Positions 1 through 5,734 of a stretch of DNA of 14,047 nt are shown here, piece after piece; the stretch's first letter is position 1, and every line of letters begins with the position of its first letter. The notes under the pieces are model-generated. The model made no database searches. It saw nothing but the letters and a program-made list of their open reading frames with translations, and was not told where the DNA came from. The stretch comes from Holosporales bacterium (GTDB lineage: Bacteria > Pseudomonadota > Alphaproteobacteria > BNTO01), in NCBI GenBank assembly GCA_031257945.1, contig JAIRNU010000052.1:1-14047 (forward strand), in the 5' to 3' direction. A program made the position numbers and the translations under genes.

Positions 1-111
1 TGCCGTTTTAACTTACCACCACATCAAAATCATGATAGCTTACGAGCATGGAATTTGATGAGATGGCTTTTGCGTGATTTTTTGGGGCTGGTGTTGCGTT
101 TGATTTGTTAA
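1..111 (+). CDS. C-terminal tail of an unrecognised protein (5' end outside window)
   Basis: Frame 1 is open from the first base to a TAA at 109-111 and gives 36 residues, CRFNLPPHQNHDSL followed by a Trp/Arg/Leu-rich end (RAWNLMRWLLRDFLGLVLRLIC). I do not recognise the family. A hydrophobic, arginine-rich terminal helix is visible and would suit a membrane-associated or helical C-terminus, but that is inference. The main support is the context: a good intrinsic terminator on the same strand begins 3 bases after the stop. The gene is convergent with nusG. The stretch is short, so it could be a chance open frame or the remnant of a decayed gene. Confidence 0.42.
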   Translation, partial: CRFNLPPHQNHDSLRAWNLMRWLLRDFLGLVLRLIC

Positions 112-114
112 GAG

Positions 115-151
115 GCGAATGGGCCTTATCTGTAAAGCCCCATCGCTTTTT
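115..151 (+). terminator. intrinsic terminator after the partial plus-strand gene
   Basis: The left stem is GCG plus ATGGGC (115-124, with one bulged A) and pairs with GCCCCATCGC (137-146, with one bulged C). The loop is 12 nt, and TTTTT at 147-151 follows the stem directly. Stem plus U-tract is the classic Rho-independent form on the plus strand. On the minus strand the same hairpin has no T-run, so it is a weaker candidate for ending nusG. Confidence 0.6.
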
Positions 152-165
152 GCATGTATACCCAA

Positions 166-245
166 TCAACTAAAGATTCCGGTCCAATATCCGCACAAAA
201 TCACGACTTTTCGGATGAACAATCCAGCCTCTTTAGTTGAAGAGG
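166..245. repeat. nested inverted repeats between the convergent genes
   Basis: TCAACTAAAG (166-175) is a perfect 10-bp inverted match to CTTTAGTTGA (231-240). Inside it, GATT (175-178) pairs with AATC (221-224) and ATCCG (189-193) with CGGAT (212-216), so the stretch could fold as one interrupted hairpin of about 75 nt. The right arm can instead fold locally: CCTCTT (228-233) with AAGAGG (240-245) around a TAGTTG loop, directly followed by TATAAT at 246-251. No gene is supported here. Function is unknown; a decayed palindromic element or an antiterminator-like switch are possible. Confidence 0.4.
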
Positions 246-277
246 TATAATGTACAAAGATTTGCCAGCGAGTTACG

Positions 278-814
278 CTAAGCCTTTTCAACTTGATCAA
301 AATCCAATTCTATTGGGGTTGGCCGGCCGAACAACATCACGGATAAGGTAAGCCGTTGGCGTGTTTCATCGATCTCTTCAATCGACCCACTAAACGAAGA
401 AAACGGCCCGTCACACACTTTCACAACCTCACCAACCTCGAACAAAATAATGTTCCGCGGCTTTTCCAGCGAGGCCTCGACCTGCGCCAAAATTTGGTTT
501 ATTTCTGTTTCAGAAACTGGTAGTGGCCGCTTCGCCCCCAAAAATCCATTAACTCTTGGTACACTGCAGATAAGGCTCCAGACCTCATCGCTCATACAAA
601 CTTTTACTAAAATATATCCAGGAAAATAGTTTTTGTTTTTTGTAACCTTGCTCCCGCGCTTAATCTCAACGACTTGCTCGCTTGGAACCAAAAATTCTTC
701 GAACGTATCAAGCAACCCACGCTTCAGCGCCAATGCCTTTATCGCCTCGACTACGCTACTTTCTAAACCAGAGTACACGCTTACTACGTACCATTTTGCG
801 GCAGATATCTCCAT
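278..814 (-). CDS. nusG: transcription termination/antitermination factor NusG
   Basis: NusG binds RNA polymerase, limits pausing, and links transcription to Rho or to the ribosome through S10. The 178 residues match the family in length and layout. The NGN domain covers about residues 7-115 (WYVVSVYSGLE at the start, YFPGYILVKV near 63-72, NGFLGAKRPLPVS near 89-101). The KOW domain covers about 123-178 (VGEVVKVCDGPFSSFSG and the alphaproteobacterial-style ending FGRPTPIELDFDQVEK). The ATG at 814 is 9 bases after the secE stop, so the two are co-transcribed, probably with the upstream tRNA-Trp. In most bacteria rplK follows nusG; here it is followed by the end of a convergent gene, so the link to the ribosomal protein and rpoB cluster is broken. 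Confidence 0.97.
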   Translation of the reverse strand: MEISAAKWYVVSVYSGLESSVVEAIKALALKRGLLDTFEEFLVPSEQVVEIKRGSKVTKNKNYFPGYILVKVCMSDEVWSLICSVPRVNGFLGAKRPLPVSETEINQILAQVEASLEKPRNIILFEVGEVVKVCDGPFSSFSGSIEEIDETRQRLTLSVMLFGRPTPIELDFDQVEKA

Positions 815-823
815 ACGGGCAAC

Positions 824-1030
824 CTAATTTATAATCCACTGGATAAGGGACAAAAGACTTCTATCAATAATAAAAAGGTACGCCGCCATAACAAAGGCAA
901 AAATGCACACAACAACGGTCGTAACGCCCGCCTCTTTTTTCGTTGGCCAAAAAACTTGCTTAATCTCGCTTTTTACCTCAGACAAAAAAAGTAAGCCTCT
1001 CTGAAGAAGAGTCTTTTTTTCTACACTCAT
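824..1030 (-). CDS. secE: preprotein translocase subunit SecE
   Basis: SecE clamps SecY in the inner-membrane SecYEG export channel. The 68-residue product is the single-TM type typical of alphaproteobacteria. A cytoplasmic amphipathic part contains FLSEVKSEIKQVFWPTKKE (the family signature around K-VxWPT/S-ke), followed by one hydrophobic span (TTVVVCIFAFVMAAYLFII) and a short C-terminus. The frame stays open upstream to 1144, but that extension runs through tRNA-Trp, so the ATG at 1030 (MSVEKKTLL) is the sensible start. It is sandwiched between tRNA-Trp, whose 3' CCA is 28 bases upstream, and nusG, 9 bases downstream. The tRNA-Trp, secE, nusG order is widely conserved. Confidence 0.95.
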   Translation of the reverse strand: MSVEKKTLLQRGLLFLSEVKSEIKQVFWPTKKEAGVTTVVVCIFAFVMAAYLFIIDRSLLSLIQWIIN

Positions 1031-1058
1031 CACAAACCCCGTACAAAAACCAAACACA

Positions 1059-1134
1059 TGGCAGGAGCGGTAGGCCTCGAACCCACGACCCTCGGTTTTG
1101 GAGACCGATGCTCTACCAACTGAGCTACACTCCC
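1059..1134 (-). tRNA. trnW: tRNA-Trp (CCA anticodon)
   Basis: The reverse complement folds as a full 76-nt cloverleaf including an encoded 3' CCA (complement of 1059-1061). The acceptor stem GGGAGTG pairs with CGCTCCT, with G as discriminator base. The D-arm contains GCTCAGTTGGTAGAGC. The anticodon stem TCGGT/ACCGA encloses the loop CTCCAAA, giving anticodon CCA for UGG tryptophan codons. The T-arm reads GTGGGTTCGAGGCCTAC. It lies directly upstream of secE, so the primary transcript is probably tRNA-secE-nusG with tRNA processing. Confidence 0.97.
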
Positions 1135-1148
1135 ACGGATACATTCAC

Positions 1149-1177
1149 ATGGTAGCAAAAGATTAGCAAAAAGGCAA
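1149..1177 (-). promoter_or_regulatory. candidate sigma-70 promoter for tRNA-Trp/secE/nusG
   Basis: Read on the minus strand, TTGCCT (complement of 1172-1177) and TACCAT (complement of 1149-1154) are separated by exactly 17 bases. TACCAT ends 14 bases before the mature tRNA 5' end. Each box matches its consensus at four of six positions. No tuf gene is present upstream to supply a read-through transcript, so a promoter is expected here, but this assignment is only by pattern. Confidence 0.4.
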
Positions 1178-1323
1178 AAAAATGTACCGTTGCGTTCCTG
1201 CCGGATTATCCTGAGTTTTTTGGAAATTTTTACAAAAAACCCGTTCAATTTCGTTAGGATCGATGCCAGTAAGTATCTGCCAAAAACAAGAAACCGTTGG
1301 AGTCCCGCGCTATTTTAATTTAA

Positions 1324-1482
1324 CTGTAATTCCCGGATTTTTTCTTACCATTTGGCAAAATCGGCGAAATAGGGCGGTTTCTGTGATTATTGTGGTAAGA
1401 ACTTTTCTTACCATATATCAATGAAAAATCCAAGGATTTCACAAGTTTGGGCAAATGGTAAGAAAAAATCCGGGAATTACAG
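1324..1482. mobile_element. 159-bp MITE-like element with 31-bp perfect terminal inverted repeats
   Basis: The ends are perfect inverted repeats of 31 bp (1324-1354 and 1452-1482), beginning CTGTAATTCCCGG and ending CTTACCATTTG. The pentamer TTTAA flanks both sides (1319-1323 and 1483-1487), consistent with a target-site duplication. The middle holds a second perfect hairpin, GGTAAGAA (1394-1401) with TTCTTACC (1405-1412), that repeats the CTTACCAT motif of the ends. There is no transposase ORF, so it would depend on a partner element elsewhere. The CTGTAATTC(C/G)CGG end recurs at 5535-5547 and 12749-12761 in this window. I do not recognise the parent IS family. Confidence 0.7.
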
Positions 1483-1565
1483 TTTAAATATTTTTTTAAG
1501 TTTGGGAAAATGCTCATCAATAAAGCGCTGAATTCCACTAGACCTGTTGCAAAAGCCGCGAGAGT

Positions 1566-1631
1566 AGACGCCGCCATTACTGGTGGCGCCCCTCTTCAGA
1601 ACCGGACGTACCCTATTAAGGCATCCGGCTC
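1566..1631 (-). ncRNA. group II intron domains V and VI
   Basis: Domain V (minus strand, 1631 to 1599) reads GAGCCGGATGCC...GTACGTCCGGTTC, with a perfect 8-bp lower stem GAGCCGGA/TCCGGTTC that contains the catalytic AGC, then a short distal helix with a TAAT-type loop instead of GNRA. Domain VI follows as two 9-nt arms, GGCGCCACC and GGCGGCGTC (complements of 1582-1590 and 1567-1575), around AGTAAT. An unpaired A in the 5' arm opposite C is visible, but the branch-point A cannot be fixed from this. Only 21 nt separate the RT stop from domain V. Confidence 0.85.
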
Positions 1632-1652
1632 CCAGCTATATCATTATGCCGT

Positions 1653-2948
1653 TCATATTGGCTTCGGATTCCTCGGCTTTACCAGCCCCAGTGCGTCCAT
1701 TGCAGCGGCAAAACCGCTCCATGTGTAGCTCTTTCGCTGGCTCCGCCTATTTAGAATCCAGAACAATTCCCGCTCTACCTGCGTCACAAAGGCGTACACC
1801 GTCTTTGTGTTCGTACTAACATAGTAATAGTTATAATATCCCACTAGTGACCTATTCAACCTCTCCACGATTTCCTTTACAGGTAGCGTTCTATTCTTGC
1901 TCAGCCATTCCCTCAGCGATTGCAGCTTCTTGGCGACCCGGTGTCTATCCGTTTTCAGTTTCACAACAAACTTTCCTGCCAACGACCTACCACAGTAATG
2001 CGTAAAACCCAGAAAATTGAACGTCTCAGGTTTGCCTTCCTTCCGCTTCGCACGATTCTTTGCCGCCCATCTCCCAAACTCTAGCAGCTTCGTTTTGTCT
2101 GGTGCGACTTCAAGACTAAATTTACTCATCCTTTCCTTCAAATCAGTCATAAACTTTTCTGCTTCTTGTTTGTATTGAAATGTACACACAAAATCGTCAG
2201 CATATCGGACCATTCCTGCAAACCCTTTGTATCCTTTCTTCACCACCTTTTCGAACCAAATGTCCAGCACATAGTGCAGATAGACATTCGCGAGCACCGG
2301 AGACATACAGCTTCCTTGAGGTGTTCCCTCATCTCTTTCGATAAATTTCCCCTGTTCCATTATCCCAGCCGTCAGGAACTTCCTAATCAGCCGAATGCAC
2401 TTCTTGTCAGCGATATAGTGCTCAAGAAACTCGATCAGCCATTCGTGATCCACGCTATCGAAGAATGACTTGATGTCAGCCTCTACGACGTAGTTCACCT
2501 TCTCAGCTATTATCTGTCTCTTAAGCTCGCTTATCGCTTGATGACAGTTCCTATTTGGCCTAAAACCATAGGAACAACCCATGAATTTAGGTTCATACAC
2601 CGCCATTAACAATTCTGCAACATTAGCTTCGACCAGCTTGTCCTCGTAACACGAAATGCCAAGCGGCCTTAGTTTCCCTCCTGTTTTGGGAACATAGACT
2701 CGTTTCGATGGTTTTGGGTTATACGCATCGCGCTTCAACCTGCCCTCCAGGGCCTCTAGATTAGCACCAAGATTCTTCTCGTACTCCTCTTTACCAACGC
2801 CATCAACGCCTTTCGCTCTCCGTCTATCCATCTTGCGATGCATATCCTTCAGCGATAACCTGTTGATTTTGCCGCTCAGATTTTGTACTTTCACACCTTC
2901 ATGCTTCTCTACGAACTGCTTTATAAAACAAACATACTCTTCAATCAT
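1653..2948 (-). CDS. ltrA: group II intron reverse transcriptase/maturase (LtrA-like, no endonuclease domain)
   Basis: This multifunctional protein reverse-transcribes the intron during retrohoming and assists its splicing. In its 431 residues the RT fingers and palm run from about 35 to 315: KGVDGV (47-52), RVYVPKTGGKLRPLGI (83-98), catalytic Asp in EADIKSFFD (D158), GTPQGSCMSPVLANVYL (208-224), YADD (249-252), and FNFLGF (310-315). Domain X/thumb follows with LNRSLVGYYNYY (364-375) and ends with LNRRSQRKSYTW (399-410). No HNH endonuclease motif follows; the protein ends at PRNPKPI. Endonuclease-less maturases usually use single-stranded DNA at replication forks or hairpin targets. The frame is full length and lies in domain IV of the intron. 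The ATG at 2948 gives a normal N-terminus, with only a weak AGG before it. Confidence 0.95.
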   Translation of the reverse strand: MIEEYVCFIKQFVEKHEGVKVQNLSGKINRLSLKDMHRKMDRRRAKGVDGVGKEEYEKNLGANLEALEGRLKRDAYNPKPSKRVYVPKTGGKLRPLGISCYEDKLVEANVAELLMAVYEPKFMGCSYGFRPNRNCHQAISELKRQIIAEKVNYVVEADIKSFFDSVDHEWLIEFLEHYIADKKCIRLIRKFLTAGIMEQGKFIERDEGTPQGSCMSPVLANVYLHYVLDIWFEKVVKKGYKGFAGMVRYADDFVCTFQYKQEAEKFMTDLKERMSKFSLEVAPDKTKLLEFGRWAAKNRAKRKEGKPETFNFLGFTHYCGRSLAGKFVVKLKTDRHRVAKKLQSLREWLSKNRTLPVKEIVERLNRSLVGYYNYYYVSTNTKTVYAFVTQVERELFWILNRRSQRKSYTWSGFAAAMDALGLVKPRNPKPI

Positions 2949-3496
2949 ATTCAGCCTATAATCCGGATCTACAATCCGTTTGTTTAACGATACAACCGGT
3001 TCCCCTTCGCTCCACCGGCATTACCAGGCTTCTTCGCTACTATGAGAACCTCGGACTTCCCATGCTCCATTCCTCTGCTCTACCCTTAATTCATGGCTTT
3101 GCTTGCGGTACCATTGCTGGAAAGCATGGGATCTCAACTGTTCCACTGTGCACCTATGTCTGCTCGCCGAGCTCTCCGACCCCGGAAGGAATTCCTTCAG
3201 CTTGCCTTGTCGCTTTGGAATTTCTGTCTGCTCTCTAGTAAACAAGATCGACTCCTTCATTGCTTTATTTCGAGGTTCAATCACTTCACGCTTATGTATT
3301 TCGGCTCGCATACTCCCTGCTATACGCTTAATCCTGACGTTACCGCTTCTGATCCAATAGCTTGGTACAGGCTGATGGCTAATCTTTGCCTGGCTGGACT
3401 GACTCCAGCTGATTCACAGCAGCTTACAAATAACGCATTTGCGTCAAGTGAACTACTTTGGACTCATTCTATCCTCCATTTCATTTCAGTTCGCAC
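2949..3496 (-). ncRNA. 5' ribozyme region of the group II intron (domains I-III, part of IV)
   Basis: This stretch of 548 nt lies between the intron 5' end and the maturase start. It contains no credible gene; overlapping short frames on both strands are shadows of structured RNA. The candidate EBS1 (TTACTA, complement of 3236-3241) is about 255 nt from the 5' end, a plausible place for a domain I guide loop. I did not resolve the individual helices by eye. Confidence 0.7.
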
Positions 3497-3498
3497 TT

Positions 3499-3696
3499 AC
3501 TACTAAGCTATTCGCCTGACCTCTCAACGCCTTGATATTGTTGACAAAAAAAAATGATGCTAGTTTTTTGAGGCATCATTTTTAATAGGGGGAATATGGC
3601 GAAAAATTGGCAATTTTAAACAGCGCTGCAGAATTAGGTATAGCTGTTAGTCAACAATATCAAGGCTTGGGGAGGTCCAGCGAATAGCTGAGTAGT
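3499..3696. repeat. palindromic element: 47-bp imperfect inverted repeat around a terminator
   Basis: Arms 3499-3545 and 3650-3696 are equal in length and match at 41 of 47 positions. The innermost 17 bp (GCCTTGATATTGTTGAC and its complement) and the block AGCTATTCGC are perfect. The 104-bp centre carries the hairpin terminator at 3546-3584 and no ORF. If the intron is removed, sequence beyond the left arm reads CGAGA then TT before ACTACT; the right arm likewise has CGAGA directly outside ACTACT (complement of 3691-3701). The palindrome therefore probably extended further before the intron split it. It resembles a MITE or a relic of an IS end pair; the family is unknown. Confidence 0.65.
3546..3584 (-). 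terminator. bidirectional intrinsic terminator, stronger on the minus strand
   Basis: AAAAATGATGC (3551-3561) pairs perfectly with GCATCATTTTT (3574-3584) around a 12-nt loop. Read on the minus strand the hairpin is followed by ten T residues (complement of 3546-3555), making a strong Rho-independent signal about 215 nt after the SurA-like stop at 3797. On the plus strand the run is five T. It would also shield the group II intron from transcription coming from the right. Confidence 0.65.
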
Positions 3697-3796
3697 TCTC
3701 GGTTCTATTCTGGCATTGCTTCCAGTTCAGAATTATGCCCTGGCCATGGCTGAGTAGCAACGTTTGATCTTGGACAGCTGTGATTTTTTCTGGCGT

Positions 3797-5218
3797 CTAC
3801 TTGTTGTTGCAGGAATTGTACCGAATCAGCGCCTTATTTTTAAAATTTTTAAAAATCTTCTCAGCGAAATTGACTCTTTTCTGTTGCTCCAATATCTCCT
3901 GCATCTCCTTCTTTTCCACGGATATTTTGCTCTTTTCGTATTTATGTGATAGCAGCATGTATATATCCAACGACTCCCCAGTAAAAACTGGCCCAGCGCA
4001 AGTATTAATCTTTGCTGTACTGATAATCTCTGGCACGACAGCTGGGCTTCGTTCAACAATTTTAAATTGATACTGAAAATCCTGCGCTAAATCGTGCATC
4101 TCCTTTTCTGATTGGCAATCCATGAAAGTTGCGACCCGACGCTCGACTCGCACAAGTTGTTCTTTAGTCTCGTCGCGCTTGAACGGAATCGATACTACAG
4201 CAATACGCATTGAAGACTGGCTATACGGTGTGCGCCCCGGCTCCTTGATATCATTCAAAAAAATGAGCTTACAATTCCCATTTTTCAGCAAAAGTGGCTT
4301 GGAAAACGCGCCCACTTTTAGCTTTTGCAATTCAGAGCGGATTTCGTTATCAAATTGCCCGTCCGTCACCCATCCGCGCGCGCCACCATCTGCAGCAGAC
4401 GCCCCCTGCGAAAGCTGCTGAGCAAGGAGGGCAAACGCCTGCGCGGGCGGCATTTGCGTTCCCATTTTCTTAAGCTCGGCATACGTGTTTTCCGCCATTA
4501 CTTTTGGGGAAACGTTCTGAGACGCCCGCCCCGGGCAAAATACTATCTCCGAGAAGGAGTATTGTTTTTTGGAATCGCTTTTGTACGCCGCCTTAATTTC
4601 TTGCTCAATCTTTTTTTCGGATACTCTTGCCAGATCCTTTGGCAAAGCAAAAGTAACAACGCAAGAGGAAATCACTCGGGAGCGCACCATCTTCGTGAAC
4701 GATTCAAGTATGCCGTTTTGCACCAATTTTTGCTTCAGCGCCGGCAAGGTAAGGCTAAGGCGCGCGCTATAGTCGGCAAAAGCATCGTTTAGCATGTCGT
4801 CCCTAATGTCGATCTTAATTTTTTCGGCGAGTTGTTCGTAGAGGGCCTCGTCAATAAGGCGTTGTTCGACTTGCGCTTGTATACTCTTCACAAAACCGGC
4901 ATCGTTGGAACGATTCGAAAAAAGCGCGATCATTTTGCAGCGCTCGTTTATGTCCGAGTTAGTAATTACCGCTTTATTCACACTTACTACTATGTGCGAA
5001 GTTTCCCCTTTTCCACGTTTTGCCTGGCTGATTTGTTTTTGTATAGTGCACGGAATGCGCGCATTATTGTTACTGCTCTCTCCATTACTACTGGTATTAC
5101 CGGACGTAGACTCTGCCGCGGAGCATTCTTCCTCAAAATCCAGATGTTCCTTTGGAGCACACCCCGCCAGAACAAGCCCAACCGAGATTACGGCACTAAA
5201 ATGCCACTTCGTAGCCAT
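3797..5218 (-). CDS. SurA/PpiC-type peptidyl-prolyl isomerase, predicted lipoprotein
   Basis: This is a periplasmic folding chaperone candidate for outer-membrane proteins. The chosen start, ATG at 5218, gives 473 residues opening with a compact lipoprotein signal, MATKWHFSAVISVGLVLAGC, with lipobox LAGC and acylated C20. A Ser/Asn-rich linker (about 32-55) follows. A SurA N-terminal chaperone domain spans about 75-215 (VVSVNKAVITNSDI, then RLIDEALYEQLAEK). A parvulin-type domain spans about 218-325 (YSFSEIVF; GGARGWVTDGQFDNEI; LKVGAFSKPLLL), then a C-terminal coiled-coil-like tail. The frame stays open to an ATG at 5365, which would place 49 basic residues before the signal; this is less likely. 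Neither start has a clear Shine-Dalgarno sequence. SurA proteins are usually soluble, so the lipid anchor is unusual and recalls PrsA. The gene stands alone on this strand. Confidence 0.8.
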   Translation of the reverse strand: MATKWHFSAVISVGLVLAGCAPKEHLDFEEECSAAESTSGNTSSNGESSNNNARIPCTIQKQISQAKRGKGETSHIVVSVNKAVITNSDINERCKMIALFSNRSNDAGFVKSIQAQVEQRLIDEALYEQLAEKIKIDIRDDMLNDAFADYSARLSLTLPALKQKLVQNGILESFTKMVRSRVISSCVVTFALPKDLARVSEKKIEQEIKAAYKSDSKKQYSFSEIVFCPGRASQNVSPKVMAENTYAELKKMGTQMPPAQAFALLAQQLSQGASAADGGARGWVTDGQFDNEIRSELQKLKVGAFSKPLLLKNGNCKLIFLNDIKEPGRTPYSQSSMRIAVVSIPFKRDETKEQLVRVERRVATFMDCQSEKEMHDLAQDFQYQFKIVERSPAVVPEIISTAKINTCAGPVFTGESLDIYMLLSHKYEKSKISVEKKEMQEILEQQKRVNFAEKIFKNFKNKALIRYNSCNNK

Positions 5219-5412
5219 TTTAGGCAAATGGGCTATTAGCGGCTTCCCGATGTACTTCAAACATAGACGTAGAGCAAACTCGGCGCAGGAGGGGGTTTTT
5301 GAATGTAGCAATTTGTTTAAGTAGTTCCGTCTTTTCCGTGACGTTTCTAGCACTTTTTCCGTCATAATGGAACGGGGATCTTAGCACCATACAGATTATG
5401 CCAGGGGCTCAA

Positions 5413-5547
5413 CACTTTACTCCTGTACATTGCGAATCAACCATATCAATAATAATCCTCAGTAATTTATACTGCAATTCAACAAAAATTATTTTTAAGT
5501 GATTATAGACGAAGTAAGGGGGTGGGAAAACATACCGCGAATTACAG
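5413..5547. repeat. dispersed repeat, copy 1 (short version) with CTGTA-type ends
   Basis: Positions 5413-5506 match 12551-12644 in the same orientation at 90 of 94 bases. After that, copy 1 jumps to a near end, CCGCGAATTACAG (5535-5547), while copy 2 continues for another hundred bases to CCGGGAATTACAG. The left end carries CTGTACATTGCG (5423-5434), an imperfect inverted match of the right end. The right end matches the tip of the MITE at 1324-1482, so this looks like an internally deleted non-autonomous element of the same kind. Confidence 0.7.
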
Positions 5548-5667
5548 ATAATACTTCCAGCGCTCCTCTGGCGCCTGATCAAACGATTCAACTAAAGCGC
5601 GAAGCGGTTGATCGTCTGCTTCAGTAAATTTTTGCGGTGTTTGACGAACTTGTGTCAGCCCAAACAA
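5542..5667 (-). pseudogene. possible gene remnant cut by the repeat
   Basis: On the minus strand a frame from TTG (5667) reads LFGLTQVRQTPQKF, then ADDQPLRALVESFDQAPEERWKYYL, 41 residues, and stops at a TAA that belongs to the end of repeat copy 1. The composition looks like real protein, with no low complexity, but the frame begins right after a TAG and has no convincing start. I read it as a possible C-terminal fragment of a gene disrupted by the repeat. The family is not recognised and chance remains possible. The rest of 5366-5734 holds the repeat and the rnhA promoter. Confidence 0.22.
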
Positions 5668-5676
5668 TTTCTATTT

Positions 5677-5703
5677 TTGAAGAAGTAGACAGTAGTGTAT
5701 ACT
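5677..5703 (+). promoter_or_regulatory. candidate promoter for rnhA
   Basis: TATACT (5698-5703) is a good -10 box, 31 bases before the rnhA GTG. TTGAAG (5677-5682) is a good -35 box but only 15 bases away; TTTTTG (5674-5679) gives an 18-base spacing with a poorer box. This is the only promoter-like signal in the gap upstream of rnhA. Confidence 0.4.
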
Positions 5704-5734
5704 CCATTGTCTAGGTGTTTCTCGGTTATTTAGT

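Larger units (their letters stand above)
1564..3496 (-). mobile_element. complete group II intron with maturase ORF
   Basis: This is a self-splicing retroelement of about 1,933 nt. The 5' end is GTGCG (complement of 3492-3496), the group II consensus. About 550 nt of ribozyme domains I-III precede the ORF. Domain V is at 1599-1631, and a domain VI hairpin follows and ends in ..TAC at 1564, giving the usual A-Y 3' end. A candidate EBS1, TTACTA (complement of 3236-3241), is perfectly complementary to the last six exon bases TAGTAA (complement of 3497-3502), which supports the 5' boundary. The RT frame has no visible disruption, so the intron may be active. The insertion lies at the outer edge of the inverted repeat 3499-3696, which recalls the hairpin targets used by some bacterial group II introns. 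Confidence 0.88.

Noticed and set aside
824..1144. Longer SecE frame starting at 1144
   Set aside because: The extra 38 codons are the tRNA-Trp sequence read as protein; the ATG at 1030 begins a normal SecE.
1320..1577. 85-codon minus-strand frame over the MITE and intron end
   Set aside because: It reads through inverted repeats and the intron's domain VI, so it is not a gene.
3093..3506. Plus-strand frames over the intron 5' region
   Set aside because: They lie antisense to ribozyme domains I-III and show no family motif.
4122..5324. Several plus-strand frames opposite the SurA-like gene
   Set aside because: Shadows of a long minus-strand gene with clear domains.
5391..5402. ACAGATTATGCC before repeat copy 1 and again at the end of copy 2
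   Set aside because: A single 12-base match in 14 kb of AT-leaning sequence is expected by chance, so I do not use it as evidence of rearrangement.
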